Shown: positions 11,217 to 21,460 of the stretch, in pieces
Numbering within the stretch: the stretch's first letter is position 1
How the letters are laid out: each line of letters opens with the position of its first letter
Source of the DNA: Roseomonas genomospecies 6
GTDB lineage: Bacteria; Pseudomonadota; Alphaproteobacteria; Azospirillales; Azospirillaceae
Direction of reading: 5' to 3'
Assembly: GCF_008365375.1 (NCBI RefSeq)
Contig: NZ_QOKW01000001.1
Span: forward strand, 462,304 to 526,303
Length of the DNA stretch: 64,000 nt
Notes under the pieces: model-generated
Seen by the model: only the letters and a program-made list of their open reading frames with translations
Database searches by the model: none
What the model was told of the DNA's origin: nothing
Position numbers and translations under genes: made by a program

Positions 11217-14200
11217 ATGCACCTTCTCGCCGCCCGCCAGGAAGACCTCGACGCCGGGCCCCAGGCCGTGGATCTGGGGCAGACACCGGCGGACCTCGTC
11301 GTCCTGTCCTTCTCCGACAGCGACCTGACCGCGCTCGCCGCCTGCTGGACGCGCAACCGCGACCGCCTGCCCACCCTGCGGCTGGCGAACCTCGCGCGGC
11401 TCGGGCACCCGCTGTCGGTGGACCTCCACGTCGAGTCCGTGATCCGCAAGGCGAAACTGGTGATTCTGCGCCTGCTCGGCGGGGCGGGCTATTGGCGCTA
11501 CGGTCTGGACCATGTGGCCGCCGCCTGCCGGGAGTCCGGGGTGGCGCTGGCCGTGCTGCCGGGTTGCGCGCAGCCGAACCCCGCTCTGGACGGCTACGGC
11601 ACCGTCCCGCCCGAGGCGGCGCAGCGGCTGTGGCGCTGCTTCACCGAGGGCGGGCCGGAGAACATGGCCAACCTGCTGGCTTACGCCGCCACGCTGGCCG
11701 GGCAGGACCGCCCTTGGCGCGAGCCGGCGCCGGTGCCGCGCTTCGGCGTCTACGAGGGCTGGTCCCGCCAAGTTGCTGGGCCATGCACGCCGGTCGTCTT
11801 CTACCGCTCCCACCTGCTGGCCGGCGATCTGGAGCCGGTGCATGCGCTGTGCGATGCGCTGGCCGCGCGCGGCCTCGCCCCGCTGCCGCTGTTCGTGGCG
11901 AGCCTGAAGGAGCCGGACTGCGCCGCCTGGATGCGCGCCACCCTGACCGCGCGGAACGCCGCCGTCGTTCTGAACCTGACCGGATTCTCGGCAGCGCGCG
12001 AGGACGGCTCCCCGCTGGAGGCCAACGGCACTCCCGTGCTCCAGGCCGTGCTGTCCACCACGCCGGAAGAGGGCTGGCGCGGCTCCGCCCGAGGGATGGG
12101 GCCGTCCGACCTCGCCATGAACGTCGTGTTGCCGGAGATGGACGGGCGCATCCTGACGCGCGCCATCGCCTTCAAGGCGGAAGGGACGCTGGACCCCGAC
12201 CTGGAGTTCGCCCCGACGCTGATCCGCCCGGTGCCCGACCGGGTGGCCTTCGCCGCCGATCTGGCCGCCGCCTGGGTGCGGCTGGGCGCCACCCCACGGG
12301 CGGAACGGAAAATCGCCCTGGTGCTGTCCGACTACCCGGGGCCGGGCGGCGGCATCGGCCACGCGGTGGGCCTCGACACCCCGGGGAGCGTCGTCAGCAT
12401 CCTGGAGCGGTTGCGCGCCGAGGGCTACACGCTGGACGGGCTTCCCGCCAGCCCCGCCGCCCTGATGGAGGCGCTGACCGGCGGGGCCACCGCCGCGCTG
12501 AGCCTGGAGGACTACCGCCGCCTCGCCCCCGCCGAGGTCCGCGCCCGCATCGCGGAAGGCTGGGGCGACGAGCAGGACGACCCTCTGTTCCACAGCACCG
12601 TCTTCCGCTTCACGGTCCTCTCCTGCGGCAACGCCACCGTCGCCGTGCAGCCGAGCCGCGGCCATGGCCCGCTGACCACCGCGCAGCACCACGACCCGGA
12701 GACGCCGCCCAGCCACGGCTATTACGCCTTCCACCTCTGGCTCCGCCATGTCCTGGGCATCCACGCGCTGGTGCAGGTGGGGGCGCACGGGACGCTGGAA
12801 TGGCTGCCGGGCAAGGCCGTGGCCCTGTCCGCCGACTGCTGGCCGGAGATCGTCGCCGGCCCCCTGCCCTGCCTCTACCCCTTCATCGTCAACAACCCCG
12901 GCGAGGGCGTGCAGGCGCGCCGCCGGTTGGGCGCGGTCCTGATCGGCCACCTGACCCCGCCGCCGGTGGAGGCCGGGCTGCACGGCGACCTCGCCGCGCT
13001 CGAAACGGCCATCGACGAGTATTCCATGGCGACCGGGCTGGACCCGCGGCGGCTGGGCACGCTGCGGCAGACCATCCTCGATCTGGCCTGGACCTCCGGC
13101 GTCGCCGCCGACTGCAACCTGCGGCCCGACGACGACCCCGACGCGATCCTCAGCCGCCTCGACGCTCATCTCTGCGACATCAAGGAGATGCAGATCCGCG
13201 ACGGGCTGCACGTCTTCGGCACCACGCCGGAGCCGGAGCGCCGCGCCCGCCTGCTCGCCGCCGTCGCCCGCTTCGGCACGGCGGAGGACGTCGCCCCGGC
13301 GCTGGACGCTTGCGGCGAGGCGGAGATGACCGCCCTGCTGGCCGGTCTGGACGGGCGCTTCGTGAAGCCCGGCCCCGGCGGGTCCCCGGCGCGGGGGCGG
13401 GCGGACACGCTGCCCACCGGGCGGAACCTCTACGCGCTCGACCCGCGCGGCGTGCCGACGCCGACCGCCTGGACGCTGGGCTGGCAGGCGGCGGACGCGC
13501 TGATCACCCGCTATCTTCAGGACCACGGCGACTGGCCGAAGCGGCTGGTGGTGGATTGCTGGGGCACGCCCGCCATGCGCACCGGCGGCGACGAGTTGGC
13601 CCAGGCCATGGCGCTGCTCGGCGTGCGCCCGCTGTGGGAAAACGGCTCCGGGCGGGTCACCGGCTTCGAGGTGATGCCCGCGTCGGTGCTGGGCCGCCCG
13701 CGCGTGGACGTGACTCTGCGCATCTCCGGCCTGTTCCGCGACGTGTTCCCGCAGCAGATCGCCCTATTCGACCAGGCCGTCCGCGCCGTGATGGCGGAGG
13801 ACGAGCCGGAGGACGTGAACCCCGTCGCCGCCGCATTCCGCGCCGACCGCACCGAGTTGGAAACCGGCGGCACCCCGGCGGCGGAGGCGGAGCGCTGGGC
13901 CAGCGCGCGGGTCTTCGGAGCGGCCCCCGGCGCCTACGGAACGGCGCTTCCCGGCATGATCGCGCGCGGCGACTGGACCGCGCGGGCCGACTTCGGCGCC
14001 GCCTATCTGGAGGGAAGCTGCCACGCCTACGGCAAGGGGCTGGAGGGCGTTCCTCTCCCCACCCTGTTCCGCCGCCGCATCGGCGGGGCCGACGCGCTGG
14101 TCCACCACCAGGACCAGCGGGAGCACGATGTGCTCTCCACCGACGGCTTCATGCAGTATGAGGGCGGCTTCTCCGCCGCCGCCGCGCTCACCGACAACGA

Positions 14201-14603
14201 CCCGGCGCTCTACCACCTCGACAGTTCCGAGCCGGAAAGCCTGACCATCCGCACTCTGGGCGAGGAAATCGCCCGCGTGCTGCGGGGGCGGGCCGCCAAC
14301 CCGCGCTGGATCGAGGGCATGATGCGCCACGGCTACCGCGGCGCCGGGGAACTGGCGGCCAGCGTGGACACGCTGTTCGCCTTCGCCGCGACCACCACGG
14401 CGGTGCGGCCCCACCATTTCGACCAGTTGTACGACGCCTATGTGGACGACCCGCGGGTGTGGGACTTCCTGGCGCAGTCCAATCCCGCCGCCGCCCGGCA
14501 TATTCTGGACCGGCTGACCGAGGCGCTGGAGCGCGGCCTCTGGCACCCACGCCGCAATTCGACGGGCGACGATCTGCGCCGCCGCAAGGAGATGCCCGCA
14601 TGA
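11217..14603 (+). CDS. cobN: cobaltochelatase subunit CobN
   Basis: A 1128-residue large subunit of the ATP-dependent aerobic cobaltochelatase, which inserts cobalt into hydrogenobyrinic acid a,c-diamide with CobS and CobT (not in this window). Recognisable blocks include VQVGAHGTLEWLPGKAVALS, YPFIVNNPGEGVQARRR and the C-terminal VHHQDQREHDVLSTDGFMQYEGG region. It is somewhat shorter than the Pseudomonas denitrificans protein. It begins 22 bp after the composite repeat with no strong ribosome site. Its stop overlaps the cobG start by 4 bp (ATGA). Confidence 0.95.
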   Translation: MHLLAARQEDLDAGPQAVDLGQTPADLVVLSFSDSDLTALAACWTRNRDRLPTLRLANLARLGHPLSVDLHVESVIRKAKLVILRLLGGAGYWRYGLDHVAAACRESGVALAVLPGCAQPNPALDGYGTVPPEAAQRLWRCFTEGGPENMANLLAYAATLAGQDRPWREPAPVPRFGVYEGWSRQVAGPCTPVVFYRSHLLAGDLEPVHALCDALAARGLAPLPLFVASLKEPDCAAWMRATLTARNAAVVLNLTGFSAAREDGSPLEANGTPVLQAVLSTTPEEGWRGSARGMGPSDLAMNVVLPEMDGRILTRAIAFKAEGTLDPDLEFAPTLIRPVPDRVAFAADLAAAWVRLGATPRAERKIALVLSDYPGPGGGIGHAVGLDTPGSVVSILERLRAEGYTLDGLPASPAALMEALTGGATAALSLEDYRRLAPAEVRARIAEGWGDEQDDPLFHSTVFRFTVLSCGNATVAVQPSRGHGPLTTAQHHDPETPPSHGYYAFHLWLRHVLGIHALVQVGAHGTLEWLPGKAVALSADCWPEIVAGPLPCLYPFIVNNPGEGVQARRRLGAVLIGHLTPPPVEAGLHGDLAALETAIDEYSMATGLDPRRLGTLRQTILDLAWTSGVAADCNLRPDDDPDAILSRLDAHLCDIKEMQIRDGLHVFGTTPEPERRARLLAAVARFGTAEDVAPALDACGEAEMTALLAGLDGRFVKPGPGGSPARGRADTLPTGRNLYALDPRGVPTPTAWTLGWQAADALITRYLQDHGDWPKRLVVDCWGTPAMRTGGDELAQAMALLGVRPLWENGSGRVTGFEVMPASVLGRPRVDVTLRISGLFRDVFPQQIALFDQAVRAVMAEDEPEDVNPVAAAFRADRTELETGGTPAAEAERWASARVFGAAPGAYGTALPGMIARGDWTARADFGAAYLEGSCHAYGKGLEGVPLPTLFRRRIGGADALVHHQDQREHDVLSTDGFMQYEGGFSAAAALTDNDPALYHLDSSEPESLTIRTLGEEIARVLRGRAANPRWIEGMMRHGYRGAGELAASVDTLFAFAATTTAVRPHHFDQLYDAYVDDPRVWDFLAQSNPAAARHILDRLTEALERGLWHPRRNSTGDDLRRRKEMPA

Positions 14604-16030
14604 GCGCGATCACCCAGCCCTGCAATGCCCTTCCCCGCAATTTGCCGCGCCGGCGCGGCATGTGCCCCGGCGTTCTGGCCCCCATGGAAGTCGGCGACGG
14701 GCTGCTGGTCCGCGTGCGCGTCCCGGCGGGGGTGCTTCCCGCCGCGTCGGCGACGCGGATCGCGGAGCTTGGGCGGCGCTACGGCAACGGTCTGGTGGAC
14801 CTCAGCCACCGCGGCAACCTGCAACTGCGCGGCGTCGCCGCGGCGGACATGGAAGCGCTGATCGCGGAGCTTCGGGCGCTCGGCTACGTCTCCGATGATG
14901 TGGAGAGCGAGGCGGTGCGCAACGTGCTGACCTCCCCCACCGCCGGGCTGGACGGGACGGCGGTGCTGGACGTACGCCCCTACGCCCTGGCGCTCGACGC
15001 GCGGCTGGCGGCGGACCGCGCGCTGCACCGGCTGCCGCCGAAGTTCGGCTGGCTGGTCGATGGCGGCGGGCAGGCCACCCTGTTCGACAGCAGCACCGAC
15101 GTGCGCTTCGTGGCAGGGGCGGTGGCAGGGGCGGTGGACGGGCCGCTGTTCCGCGTCGGGCTGGGGGGCGATTTCGAAAGGGCCGTGGTGTTGGGGCACT
15201 GCCGCCCTGACGATCTGGTGGAGCTTGCGGCGGCACTGGCGCGGACCTTTCTGGAGCTTCGCCAGACGCTGGCCGAGCCGCCGCGGCGCATGGCCGGGTT
15301 GGTCAAGGCGCTGGGGATGGAGGTGTTGCGGGAGCGGGTGGGGGAACTGCTGACCGGCCCCCACCCTTCCCATGCTGCGCATGGGCCCCTTCCCTCCCCC
15401 GCTGGGCAGGGGAGGGAGCTTTCTCCCCCGCAAATCTCATTCCCTCCCCCGCCCAGCGGGGGAGGGTCAGGGTGGGGGCAAACGCCGCCGACCCGACGCT
15501 TCCTCGGCCCCCAACCCTCCTGCCCCCACCCTTCCTGGCTGGGCGTCGCTTTCCCCTTCGGCCGCCTCGACTGCGACCGGCTGGAAGCGCTGGCCGCCCT
15601 CACCCACGAGATCCGCATCACCCCCTGGCGCGCCCTGCTGCTGGCCGCTCCGCAGGAAGACGCCGCCGACACGGCGAAGGCCCTCGGCGGCATCCTGGAC
15701 CACCACGACATCCGCCTGAAGATCACGGCGTGCAGCGGCGTCACCGGCTGCGACGTGGGCACCACCGACACCCACGCGGACGGCCTGTCCATCGCGGAGC
15801 GCGCGGCAGGCTTGCTGGAGGCGGTGCGGATGGTGCATGTCTCCGGCTGCGCGAAGGGCTGCGCCCATCCCGGTGCGGCGGATGTCACGCTCACCGCGCG
15901 GGAGGGCGTCTACGACGTCGCGCTGAACGCCGCCCCCGGCGGCACGCCCTGGCGGTCCGGCCTGACGCCGTCCGAGGCCGTGAATGCCGTGGCTGATCTT
16001 TCTGCTGAGGAGTTGTCCCGTGTCCGCTGA
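14600..16030 (+). CDS. cobG: precorrin-3B synthase with repeat-derived linker
   Basis: A 476-residue sulfite-reductase-like enzyme that hydroxylates precorrin-3A in the aerobic route. The N-terminal half has the ferredoxin-like region with [11 protein letters not shown]. The C-terminal half carries the Fe-S/siroheme-type cysteines ACSGVTGC (Cx5C) and SGCAKGC (Cx3C). Between the halves, residues about 253-315 are a Pro/Gly/Ser-rich low-complexity stretch encoded by palindromic repeat DNA (15356-15545) without breaking frame. It overlaps cobN by 4 bp and cobH by 11 bp. It is probably active, since both conserved halves are intact. Confidence 0.9.
   Translation: MSAITQPCNALPRNLPRRRGMCPGVLAPMEVGDGLLVRVRVPAGVLPAASATRIAELGRRYGNGLVDLSHRGNLQLRGVAAADMEALIAELRALGYVSDDVESEAVRNVLTSPTAGLDGTAVLDVRPYALALDARLAADRALHRLPPKFGWLVDGGGQATLFDSSTDVRFVAGAVAGAVDGPLFRVGLGGDFERAVVLGHCRPDDLVELAAALARTFLELRQTLAEPPRRMAGLVKALGMEVLRERVGELLTGPHPSHAAHGPLPSPAGQGRELSPPQISFPPPPSGGGSGWGQTPPTRRFLGPQPSCPHPSWLGVAFPFGRLDCDRLEALAALTHEIRITPWRALLLAAPQEDAADTAKALGGILDHHDIRLKITACSGVTGCDVGTTDTHADGLSIAERAAGLLEAVRMVHVSGCAKGCAHPGAADVTLTAREGVYDVALNAAPGGTPWRSGLTPSEAVNAVADLSAEELSRVR
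15356..15545. repeat. palindromic repeat inserted in frame within cobG
   Basis: The run contains CATGCTGCGCATG, CCTCCCCCGCTGGGCAGGGGAGG and CCTCCCCCGCCCAGCGGGGGAGG, then a GGGTGGGGGC / GCCCCCAACCCTCC pair. These are the building blocks of the intergenic repeats at 6400-6490 and 18193-18280. Here they are translated as part of cobG, with no stop codon over roughly 63 codons. Confidence 0.8.
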
Positions 16031-16661
16031 GCCGCTTTACGACTACATCCGCGATGGAGCGGCCATCTACCGCCAGTCCTTCGCCACCATCCGGGCGGAG
16101 GCCGACCTGTCGGCCATCCCCGACGATCTGAAGCCGGTGGCGGTGCGCGTCATCCACGCCTGCGGCATGGTGGACGCGGCGCGGGACCTGATGTTCTCCC
16201 CCGACGTTGGAACGGCGGCGCGCGCGGCTCTGCGCAACGGCGCGGCGATCCTCTGCGACAGCGAGATGGTCGCCCACGGCATCACGCGGGCGCGGCTGCC
16301 GGCGGACAACGCCGTCGTCTGCACGCTGCGCGACCCAGCGGTGCCGGAGCTTGCCAAACAGGTCGAGAACACCCGCTCCGCCGCCGCGTTGGAACTGTGG
16401 GTGCCCCGGCTGGCCGGCTCCGTCGTCGCCATCGGCAACGCGCCGACCGCCCTGTTCAAGCTGCTGGAGATGATCCGCGACGGAGCGCCGAAGCCGGCGG
16501 CGGTGCTGGGCTTCCCCGTGGGCTTCGTGGGTGCGGCAGAAAGCAAGGACGCGCTGGCCGAGGCGCCCTTCGGCATGCCCTTCCTGGCGATCAAGGGCCG
16601 GCGCGGCGGCAGCGCGATGGCGGCGGCGGCGGTCAACGCCCTGGCGAGCGACGTGGAATGA
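16020..16661 (+). CDS. cobH: precorrin-8X methylmutase
   Basis: A 213-residue CobH/CbiC enzyme that moves the C11 methyl group to C12, giving hydrogenobyrinate. The GTG start at 16020 is preferred because GAGGAG lies at 16007-16012; it overlaps the end of cobG by 11 bp. An in-frame ATG at 15984 lies deeper in cobG and is less likely. Family motifs include [12 protein letters not shown] with the catalytic His, [24 protein letters not shown] and [13 protein letters not shown]. Confidence 0.93.
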   Translation: MSAEPLYDYIRDGAAIYRQSFATIRAEADLSAIPDDLKPVAVRVIHACGMVDAARDLMFSPDVGTAARAALRNGAAILCDSEMVAHGITRARLPADNAVVCTLRDPAVPELAKQVENTRSAAALELWVPRLAGSVVAIGNAPTALFKLLEMIRDGAPKPAAVLGFPVGFVGAAESKDALAEAPFGMPFLAIKGRRGGSAMAAAAVNALASDVE

Positions 16662-17401
16662 ACAACGAATCCCAAATCCCCGCCGGCACCCTCTACGGCG
16701 TCAGCGTCGGCCCCGGCGATCCGGACCTGATGACCGTCCGCGCCATGCGCACCATCGGCGCCTGCCCGGTGGTCGCCTATTTCTGCAAGCGCGGCACCTC
16801 CGGTCAGGCCCGGCGCATCGCCGCCGGCTGCATCACGGCGGAGCACATCGAGCTGCCGATGGTCTATCCGGTGACGGTGGAGCTGCCGCCCAGCCACCCC
16901 GACTATGGCCGCCAGATCGAAGCCTTCTTCGACGAGTCCGCCGAGCGGCTGGCCGAGCATCTCGCCGCCGGGCGCTCCATCGCCGCGCTGAACGAGGGCG
17001 ACGCCTTCTTCTACGGCAGCTTCATGCATCTGTTCCTGCGGCTGGCCTCGCGCTTCCCGACGGAGGTGGTGCCGGGCGTGACCTCGATGATGTGCAGCGC
17101 CTCGCTGCTGCCGCGCCCGCTGACCCTGCGCGACGACGTGCTGTCGGTCATCCCCGGCACGCTGGGGGAGGAGGCGCTGCTGCGCGCGCTGCGCAACGCC
17201 GACGCCGCCGTCATCATGAAGCTGGGCCAGAATTTGCCGAAGGTCCGCCGCGCCGTCGAAGCCGCCGGGCTGGCCGACCGCGCCTGGTACGTCGAGCGGG
17301 CGAGCATGGCGGACCAGCGCGTGATGCCCTTCCGCGAAGCGCCGGAGACGGCCCCCTACTTCTCGCAGATCGTCATCCCCGGCGAAGGGCTGCGGCGATG
17401 A
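16658..17401 (+). CDS. cobI: precorrin-2 C20-methyltransferase
   Basis: A 247-residue SAM-dependent methyltransferase of the tetrapyrrole family, converting precorrin-2 to precorrin-3A. The N-terminal [16 protein letters not shown] is the class glycine signature. The [17 protein letters not shown] block and [14 protein letters not shown] are typical of CobI/CbiL. It starts within the cobH stop (ATGA-type overlap of 4 bp) and its own stop overlaps cobJ by 4 bp, so translation is probably coupled. Confidence 0.94.
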   Translation: MNNESQIPAGTLYGVSVGPGDPDLMTVRAMRTIGACPVVAYFCKRGTSGQARRIAAGCITAEHIELPMVYPVTVELPPSHPDYGRQIEAFFDESAERLAEHLAAGRSIAALNEGDAFFYGSFMHLFLRLASRFPTEVVPGVTSMMCSASLLPRPLTLRDDVLSVIPGTLGEEALLRALRNADAAVIMKLGQNLPKVRRAVEAAGLADRAWYVERASMADQRVMPFREAPETAPYFSQIVIPGEGLRR

Positions 17402-18177
17402 CCGCCGATCCTCAAGCCGGATGGTTGAAGGTGGTGGGTCTCGGCCCCGGCACCGAGGATTGGCTGACGCCGGAGGCCCGGCGCGATCTGGCGGAGGCGA
17501 CGGACCTCGTCGGCTATTTCCCCTATGTGGACCGCGTGCCGCCGGGGCCACAGGTGCGCCACGCCTCCGACAACCGGGTGGAACTGGACCGCGCCCGCCA
17601 CGCCCTGCAACTGGCGGCGGAGGGCCGCCGGGTGGCGGTGGTGTCCGGTGGCGACCCCGGAATTTTCGCCATGGCCGCCGCGCTGTTCGAGGCGCTGGAC
17701 GATCCGGCAGCGCCCGCGGCGTGGCACCGCGTGCCGCTGTCGGTCGACCCCGGCATTTCCGCCATGCAGGCGGCGGCGGCGCGGGCCGGCGCCCCGTTGG
17801 GCCATGATTTCTGCGCCATCTCGCTGTCCGACAACCTGAAGCCGTGGGAGGTGGTGCTGAAGCGCCTGCGTCTGGCGGCGGAGGCGGATTTCGTGATCGC
17901 GCTCTACAACCCGATCAGCCGCGCCCGCCCCTGGCAGCTCGGCGCCGCCTTCGACGCGCTGCGCGATCTCCGCTCCGCTGAGACGCCGGTGATCCTCGCC
18001 CGGGCGGTCGGGCGCCCCGACGAGGCGCTGACCGTCACGACCCTGGGCGCCGTGGACGCGGCGCAGGCGGACATGCGGACCTGCGTCATCATCGGCGCGT
18101 CCCACACCCGGCTGGTGCCGCGCGACGGTGCGCAGCCGTGGGTCTACACGCCGCGCAGCTATACGGTGCGGGGGTGA
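17398..18177 (+). CDS. cobJ: precorrin-3B C17-methyltransferase
   Basis: A 259-residue SAM-dependent enzyme that catalyses ring contraction and C17 methylation. Motifs: VVGLGPGTEDWLTPEA at the N terminus, VSGGDPGIFAMAAAL, DPGISAMQAAAARAGAPLGHDF and YNPISRARPW, all typical of CobJ/CbiH. It is the last gene of the first plus-strand run and is followed by a palindromic repeat and the opposite-strand cobK. The start overlaps cobI by 4 bp. Confidence 0.94.
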   Translation: MTADPQAGWLKVVGLGPGTEDWLTPEARRDLAEATDLVGYFPYVDRVPPGPQVRHASDNRVELDRARHALQLAAEGRRVAVVSGGDPGIFAMAAALFEALDDPAAPAAWHRVPLSVDPGISAMQAAAARAGAPLGHDFCAISLSDNLKPWEVVLKRLRLAAEADFVIALYNPISRARPWQLGAAFDALRDLRSAETPVILARAVGRPDEALTVTTLGAVDAAQADMRTCVIIGASHTRLVPRDGAQPWVYTPRSYTVRG

Positions 18178-18192
18178 GGGCGTTGTCGAAAC

Positions 18193-18280
18193 GGGCCCCC
18201 CTCCCGACCTCCCCCCACTTCGCGGGGGGAGGAGAAAAGCCCTCCCCCGCCGAAGGTGGGGGAGGGTTGGGTGGGGGCCA
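18193..18280. repeat. short GC-rich palindromic repeat (REP-like)
   Basis: It contains GGGCCCCCCTCCC, CCCCCCACTTCGCGGGGGG and CCTCCCCCGCCGAAGGTGGGGGAGG, followed by GTTGGGTGGGGGC. The organisation matches the element at 6400-6490. It lies between the convergent 3' ends of cobJ and cobK and could terminate both transcripts or slow plus-strand read-through into cobL. Confidence 0.75.
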
Positions 18281-18293
18281 GACTCAACAGCCT

Positions 18294-19028
18294 CTACACC
18301 CCCTCCAACCACGCCAACGCCGCCGCCGCGTCATGCACCTCCGCCACACCGTTGCCGGGCGGGCGCTCCACCATCACCACGGGAATGCCCCGGCAGCGTG
18401 CGGCCTCCAGCTTCGCTTCCGTCGCCGTGCCGCCGCTGTTCTTGCTGACGACGACGTCCACCCGATGCTCCTCCAGCAGGGCGCATTCCCCCTCCAGCGT
18501 GAAGGGACCGCGGTCGAGGATCAGACGGTAGTCCGGCAGCTTCGGCGCCGGTTCCGGCGGATCGACGGCGCGGATCAGGTAGCGCTTGTCCGGCACCGCC
18601 TCGAACGCCGTCACCTCCTGCCGACCGATGGTCAGGAAGACGCTCTTGCCGAGGGGGCGCAGCGCTTTCGCGGCTGCCTCCATGTCCGGCACGCCAATCC
18701 AGCGGTCGGCCTCGCCCGGCACCCAGGGCTTGCGGGTCAGCACCAGCAACGGCACCCCCACCCGCGCGCAGGCCGCCGCGGCGTTGGCGGAAATCTGGTC
18801 CGCGAAGGGATGCGTGGCGTCCACCACCGCCTGGATGCCGCCCACCACGAGATGCGCCGCCAGCCCCTCCACCCCGCCGAAGCCGCCGATGCGGGTCGGC
18901 AGGGGCGGCAGGACCGGCTGCTTCGTGCGGCCGGCCAGCGACACCGCCGCGTCGATGCGCGGATGACCGCCGACCAGGCGGGCCAGCGCCGTGGCCTCGG
19001 TGGTGCCGCCCAGAATCAGCGCCTTCAT
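18294..19028 (-). CDS. cobK: precorrin-6A reductase
   Basis: A 244-residue NADPH-dependent reductase of the CobK/CbiJ family. It starts with LILGGTTEATALARL. Family blocks DATHPFADQISANAA, FLTIGRQEV, VDVVVSKNSGG and the C-terminal IPVVMVERPP are present. The start is the ATG ending at 19028, only 23 bp from the divergent cobL start. The gene is antisense to the otherwise plus-strand cobalamin series, so its transcript is complementary to any read-through from cobJ to cobL. Confidence 0.92.
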   Translation of the reverse strand: MKALILGGTTEATALARLVGGHPRIDAAVSLAGRTKQPVLPPLPTRIGGFGGVEGLAAHLVVGGIQAVVDATHPFADQISANAAAACARVGVPLLVLTRKPWVPGEADRWIGVPDMEAAAKALRPLGKSVFLTIGRQEVTAFEAVPDKRYLIRAVDPPEPAPKLPDYRLILDRGPFTLEGECALLEEHRVDVVVSKNSGGTATEAKLEAARCRGIPVVMVERPPGNGVAEVHDAAAALAWLEGV

Positions 19029-19051
19029 GCTTGTCCTCCCTGGGGTGCGCC

Positions 19052-20290
19052 ATGAACAGCACAGCCAATAGCACAGGAGCGGGGCGCTGGCTGAGCGTCG
19101 TCGGCATCGGCGAGGACGGGTGGGACGGTCTGTCGCCCGCCGCCCGCGCGCTGGTGGAGGGGGCTGCCCTGCTGGCCGGCGGCGCCCGCCATCTGGCGCT
19201 GGTGCCGGAAAGAGCCGGACAGGAGCGGCTGCCCTGGCCCTCCCCCCTGTCGGACGCCTACCCCGCCCTGCTGGAACGGCGCGGACAGCGGGTCTGCGTG
19301 CTGGCGAGCGGCGACCCGTCCTGGTACGGCATCGGCGCCACCCTGTCGAAACTCGTTCCGGCCGAGGAATTTGCCATCCTTCCGGCTCCGTCATCCTTCA
19401 GCCTTGCCGCCGCCCGCATGGGCTGGCCATTGCAGGATTGCACTCCGCTGACCGTGCATGGCCGCCCGCTGGAGCTGGTCATTCCGCATGTGCAACCGGG
19501 CGCGCGGCTGCTGATCCTGTCCTGGGACGGAACGACGCCGACCAAGCTGGCGGCGCTGCTGACGGCGCGCGGCTTCGGCCCGTCGCGGATGACGGCGCTG
19601 GAATCCATGGGCGGGCCGCGTGAGCGCATCATCGCCGGCAGCGCGGAGGATTGGTCCGAAGAGCGCGTGGCCGACCTGAACACGCTGGCGGTGGAGTGCA
19701 TTGCCGCCCCCGGCGCCCGCGCCCTGCCCCGCACGCCGGGTCTGCCCGACGACTGGTTCGAGCATGACGGCCAGATCACCAAGCGGGAAATCCGCGCCGT
19801 CACCCTGTCCTGGCTGGCCCCGCGCCGCGGCGAACTGCTGTGGGACGTCGGTGCCGGCTCCGGCTCCATCGGCGTGGAATGGATGCTGAGCGACCCGACC
19901 AACCGCGCCATCGCCGTGGAACACAAGGCCGACCGCGCCGCCCGCATCCCCGCCAACGCCGCCGCCTTCGGCGTTCCCGGCCTGGAGCTGGTGCGCGGCA
20001 AGGCGCCGGAGGCTCTGAACGGCCTTCCCGCGCCGGATGCCGTGTTCATCGGCGGCGGGCTGACCAACGACGGCGTGCTGGACGCCTGCTGGTCGGCGCT
20101 GAAGCCCGGCGGGCGGATCGTTGCCAACGCCGTGACTCTGGAAAGCGAGGCCATGCTGATCGCCACGTACAAGCGGCTGGGCGGGCAGTTGTCGCAGATC
20201 GCCGTCAGCCGCGCCGCCCCCATCGGCGGCTTCACCGGCTGGCGCCCGCTGATGCCGGTCACGCTGTGGCTGGCGGAGAAGCCGTTGTGA
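19052..20290 (+). CDS. cobL: precorrin-6Y C5,15-methyltransferase (decarboxylating)
   Basis: A 412-residue fusion of CbiE-like (residues 1-220) and CbiT-like (230-412) methyltransferase domains. It methylates C5 and C15 and decarboxylates the acetate side chain at ring C. CbiE features: VVGIGEDGWDGLSPAARAL and LASGDPSWYGIG. The CbiT SAM site is LLWDVGAGSGSIGVEWM. The ATG at 19052 is preferred over a TTG at 19031, which would overlap cobK regulatory space. The stop overlaps the cobE GTG start. Confidence 0.94.
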   Translation: MNSTANSTGAGRWLSVVGIGEDGWDGLSPAARALVEGAALLAGGARHLALVPERAGQERLPWPSPLSDAYPALLERRGQRVCVLASGDPSWYGIGATLSKLVPAEEFAILPAPSSFSLAAARMGWPLQDCTPLTVHGRPLELVIPHVQPGARLLILSWDGTTPTKLAALLTARGFGPSRMTALESMGGPRERIIAGSAEDWSEERVADLNTLAVECIAAPGARALPRTPGLPDDWFEHDGQITKREIRAVTLSWLAPRRGELLWDVGAGSGSIGVEWMLSDPTNRAIAVEHKADRAARIPANAAAFGVPGLELVRGKAPEALNGLPAPDAVFIGGGLTNDGVLDACWSALKPGGRIVANAVTLESEAMLIATYKRLGGQLSQIAVSRAAPIGGFTGWRPLMPVTLWLAEKPL

Positions 20291-20697
20291 CGGTGGATCG
20301 CATCATTGCGGCGGGCATCGGTTGCCGGGTGGGCTGTTCCGGTGAGGAGATCGCCCGGCTGGTCCGCGCCGCCTTCGAGGAAGCCACGCTGGACGAGGCC
20401 GCGCGCCGCGCCGTGCGATTGGCGGCCCCGATGCGCAAGCGGGACGAGGCCGGCGTGGCGGAGGCGGCGCGGCTGCTCGCCCTGCCCCTTCAATTTGTTG
20501 ACGATTCGGCGTTGGCGGCGGTTCAGGACCGGGTACGGACCCGCTCCGCCCGCGTCGAAGCGGCGGTGGGCGTCGCCTCGGTCGCGGAGGCCGCCGCTCT
20601 GGCCGCCGCCGGGCCGGGCTCCGCCCTTCTGCTGCCGCGCCGTTCCACCCCGCGCGCCACCTGCGCGCTTGCGATTTCCGAAGGCATTTCCGCATGA
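20287..20697 (+). CDS. cobE: CobE/CbiG C-terminal-domain protein
   Basis: A 136-residue protein. The GTG start at 20287 sits inside the cobL TGA stop. The N-terminal [19 protein letters not shown] is the hallmark of CobE and of the C-terminal domain of CbiG. The remainder ([21 protein letters not shown], a short CALAISEGI tail) also fits. CobE is associated with aerobic corrin synthesis, but its exact step is not firmly known; it may help process or protect intermediates. Coupled to cobM by a 4-bp overlap. Confidence 0.88.
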   Translation: MTVDRIIAAGIGCRVGCSGEEIARLVRAAFEEATLDEAARRAVRLAAPMRKRDEAGVAEAARLLALPLQFVDDSALAAVQDRVRTRSARVEAAVGVASVAEAAALAAAGPGSALLLPRRSTPRATCALAISEGISA

Positions 20698-21455
20698 CCG
20701 TGCATTTCATCGGCGCCGGACCGGGCGCGCCCGACTTGTTGACCCTGCGCGGGCGCGACCTGATCGCGTCCTGCCCGGTCTGCCTCTACGCCGGGTCGCT
20801 GGTGCCCAGGGAGATCATTGCCCACGCTCCGCCGGGTGCCAGGATCGTGGACACCGCCCCCATGACGCTCGACCAGATCGTCGCCGAGTTCAAGGCGGCG
20901 CACGAGGCCGGGCAGGACGTGGCGCGGCTGCACTCCGGCGACCTGTCGGTCTACAGCGCGCTCGGCGAGCAGACGCGGGCGCTGCGGGAACTGGGCATCC
21001 CCTACGACATCACGCCGGGCGTGCCGGCCTTCGCGGCGGCATCCGCCGCGCTGGGGCGGGAACTGACCCTGCCGGAGGTCAGCCAGACGCTGATCCTGAC
21101 ACGGACGGAGGGTCGGGCCTCGGCCATGCCGGCCAACGAGACGCTGGAGGTGCTGGGGCGGTCGGGCGCCACACTGGCCATCCACCTGTCGATCCACGTC
21201 ATCGACCGGGTGGCGGAGCGGCTGACCCCACTCTACGGCGCGGAATGCCCGGCGGCGGTGGTCTACCGGGCGACCTGGCCCGACGAACGGGTGCTGCGCG
21301 GCACGCTGGCCGACATCGCCGCCAAGGTGGCGGACTCGCCGATGGAGCGCACCGCCCTGATCCTGGTCGGCCCGGCGCTGGGGGTGGAGGATTTCCGGTG
21401 CAGCGCGCTCTACGATGGGTCTCATGTGCGCCGCTACCGGGGGCTGGGGGAGTGA
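20694..21455 (+). CDS. cobM: precorrin-4 C11-methyltransferase
   Basis: A 253-residue tetrapyrrole methyltransferase. It starts [18 protein letters not shown]. Further family blocks are [45 protein letters not shown] and LILTRTEGR. It converts precorrin-4 to precorrin-5. It overlaps cobE by 4 bp and ends only 5 bp from the convergent cbiD stop, leaving no room for a terminator. Confidence 0.94.
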   Translation: MTVHFIGAGPGAPDLLTLRGRDLIASCPVCLYAGSLVPREIIAHAPPGARIVDTAPMTLDQIVAEFKAAHEAGQDVARLHSGDLSVYSALGEQTRALRELGIPYDITPGVPAFAAASAALGRELTLPEVSQTLILTRTEGRASAMPANETLEVLGRSGATLAIHLSIHVIDRVAERLTPLYGAECPAAVVYRATWPDERVLRGTLADIAAKVADSPMERTALILVGPALGVEDFRCSALYDGSHVRRYRGLGE

Positions 21456-21460
21456 AGCGT

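Noticed and set aside
11130..13526. Long minus-strand frame opposite cobN
   Set aside because: cobN on the plus strand has full-length family similarity. The opposite frame is a codon-bias artefact.
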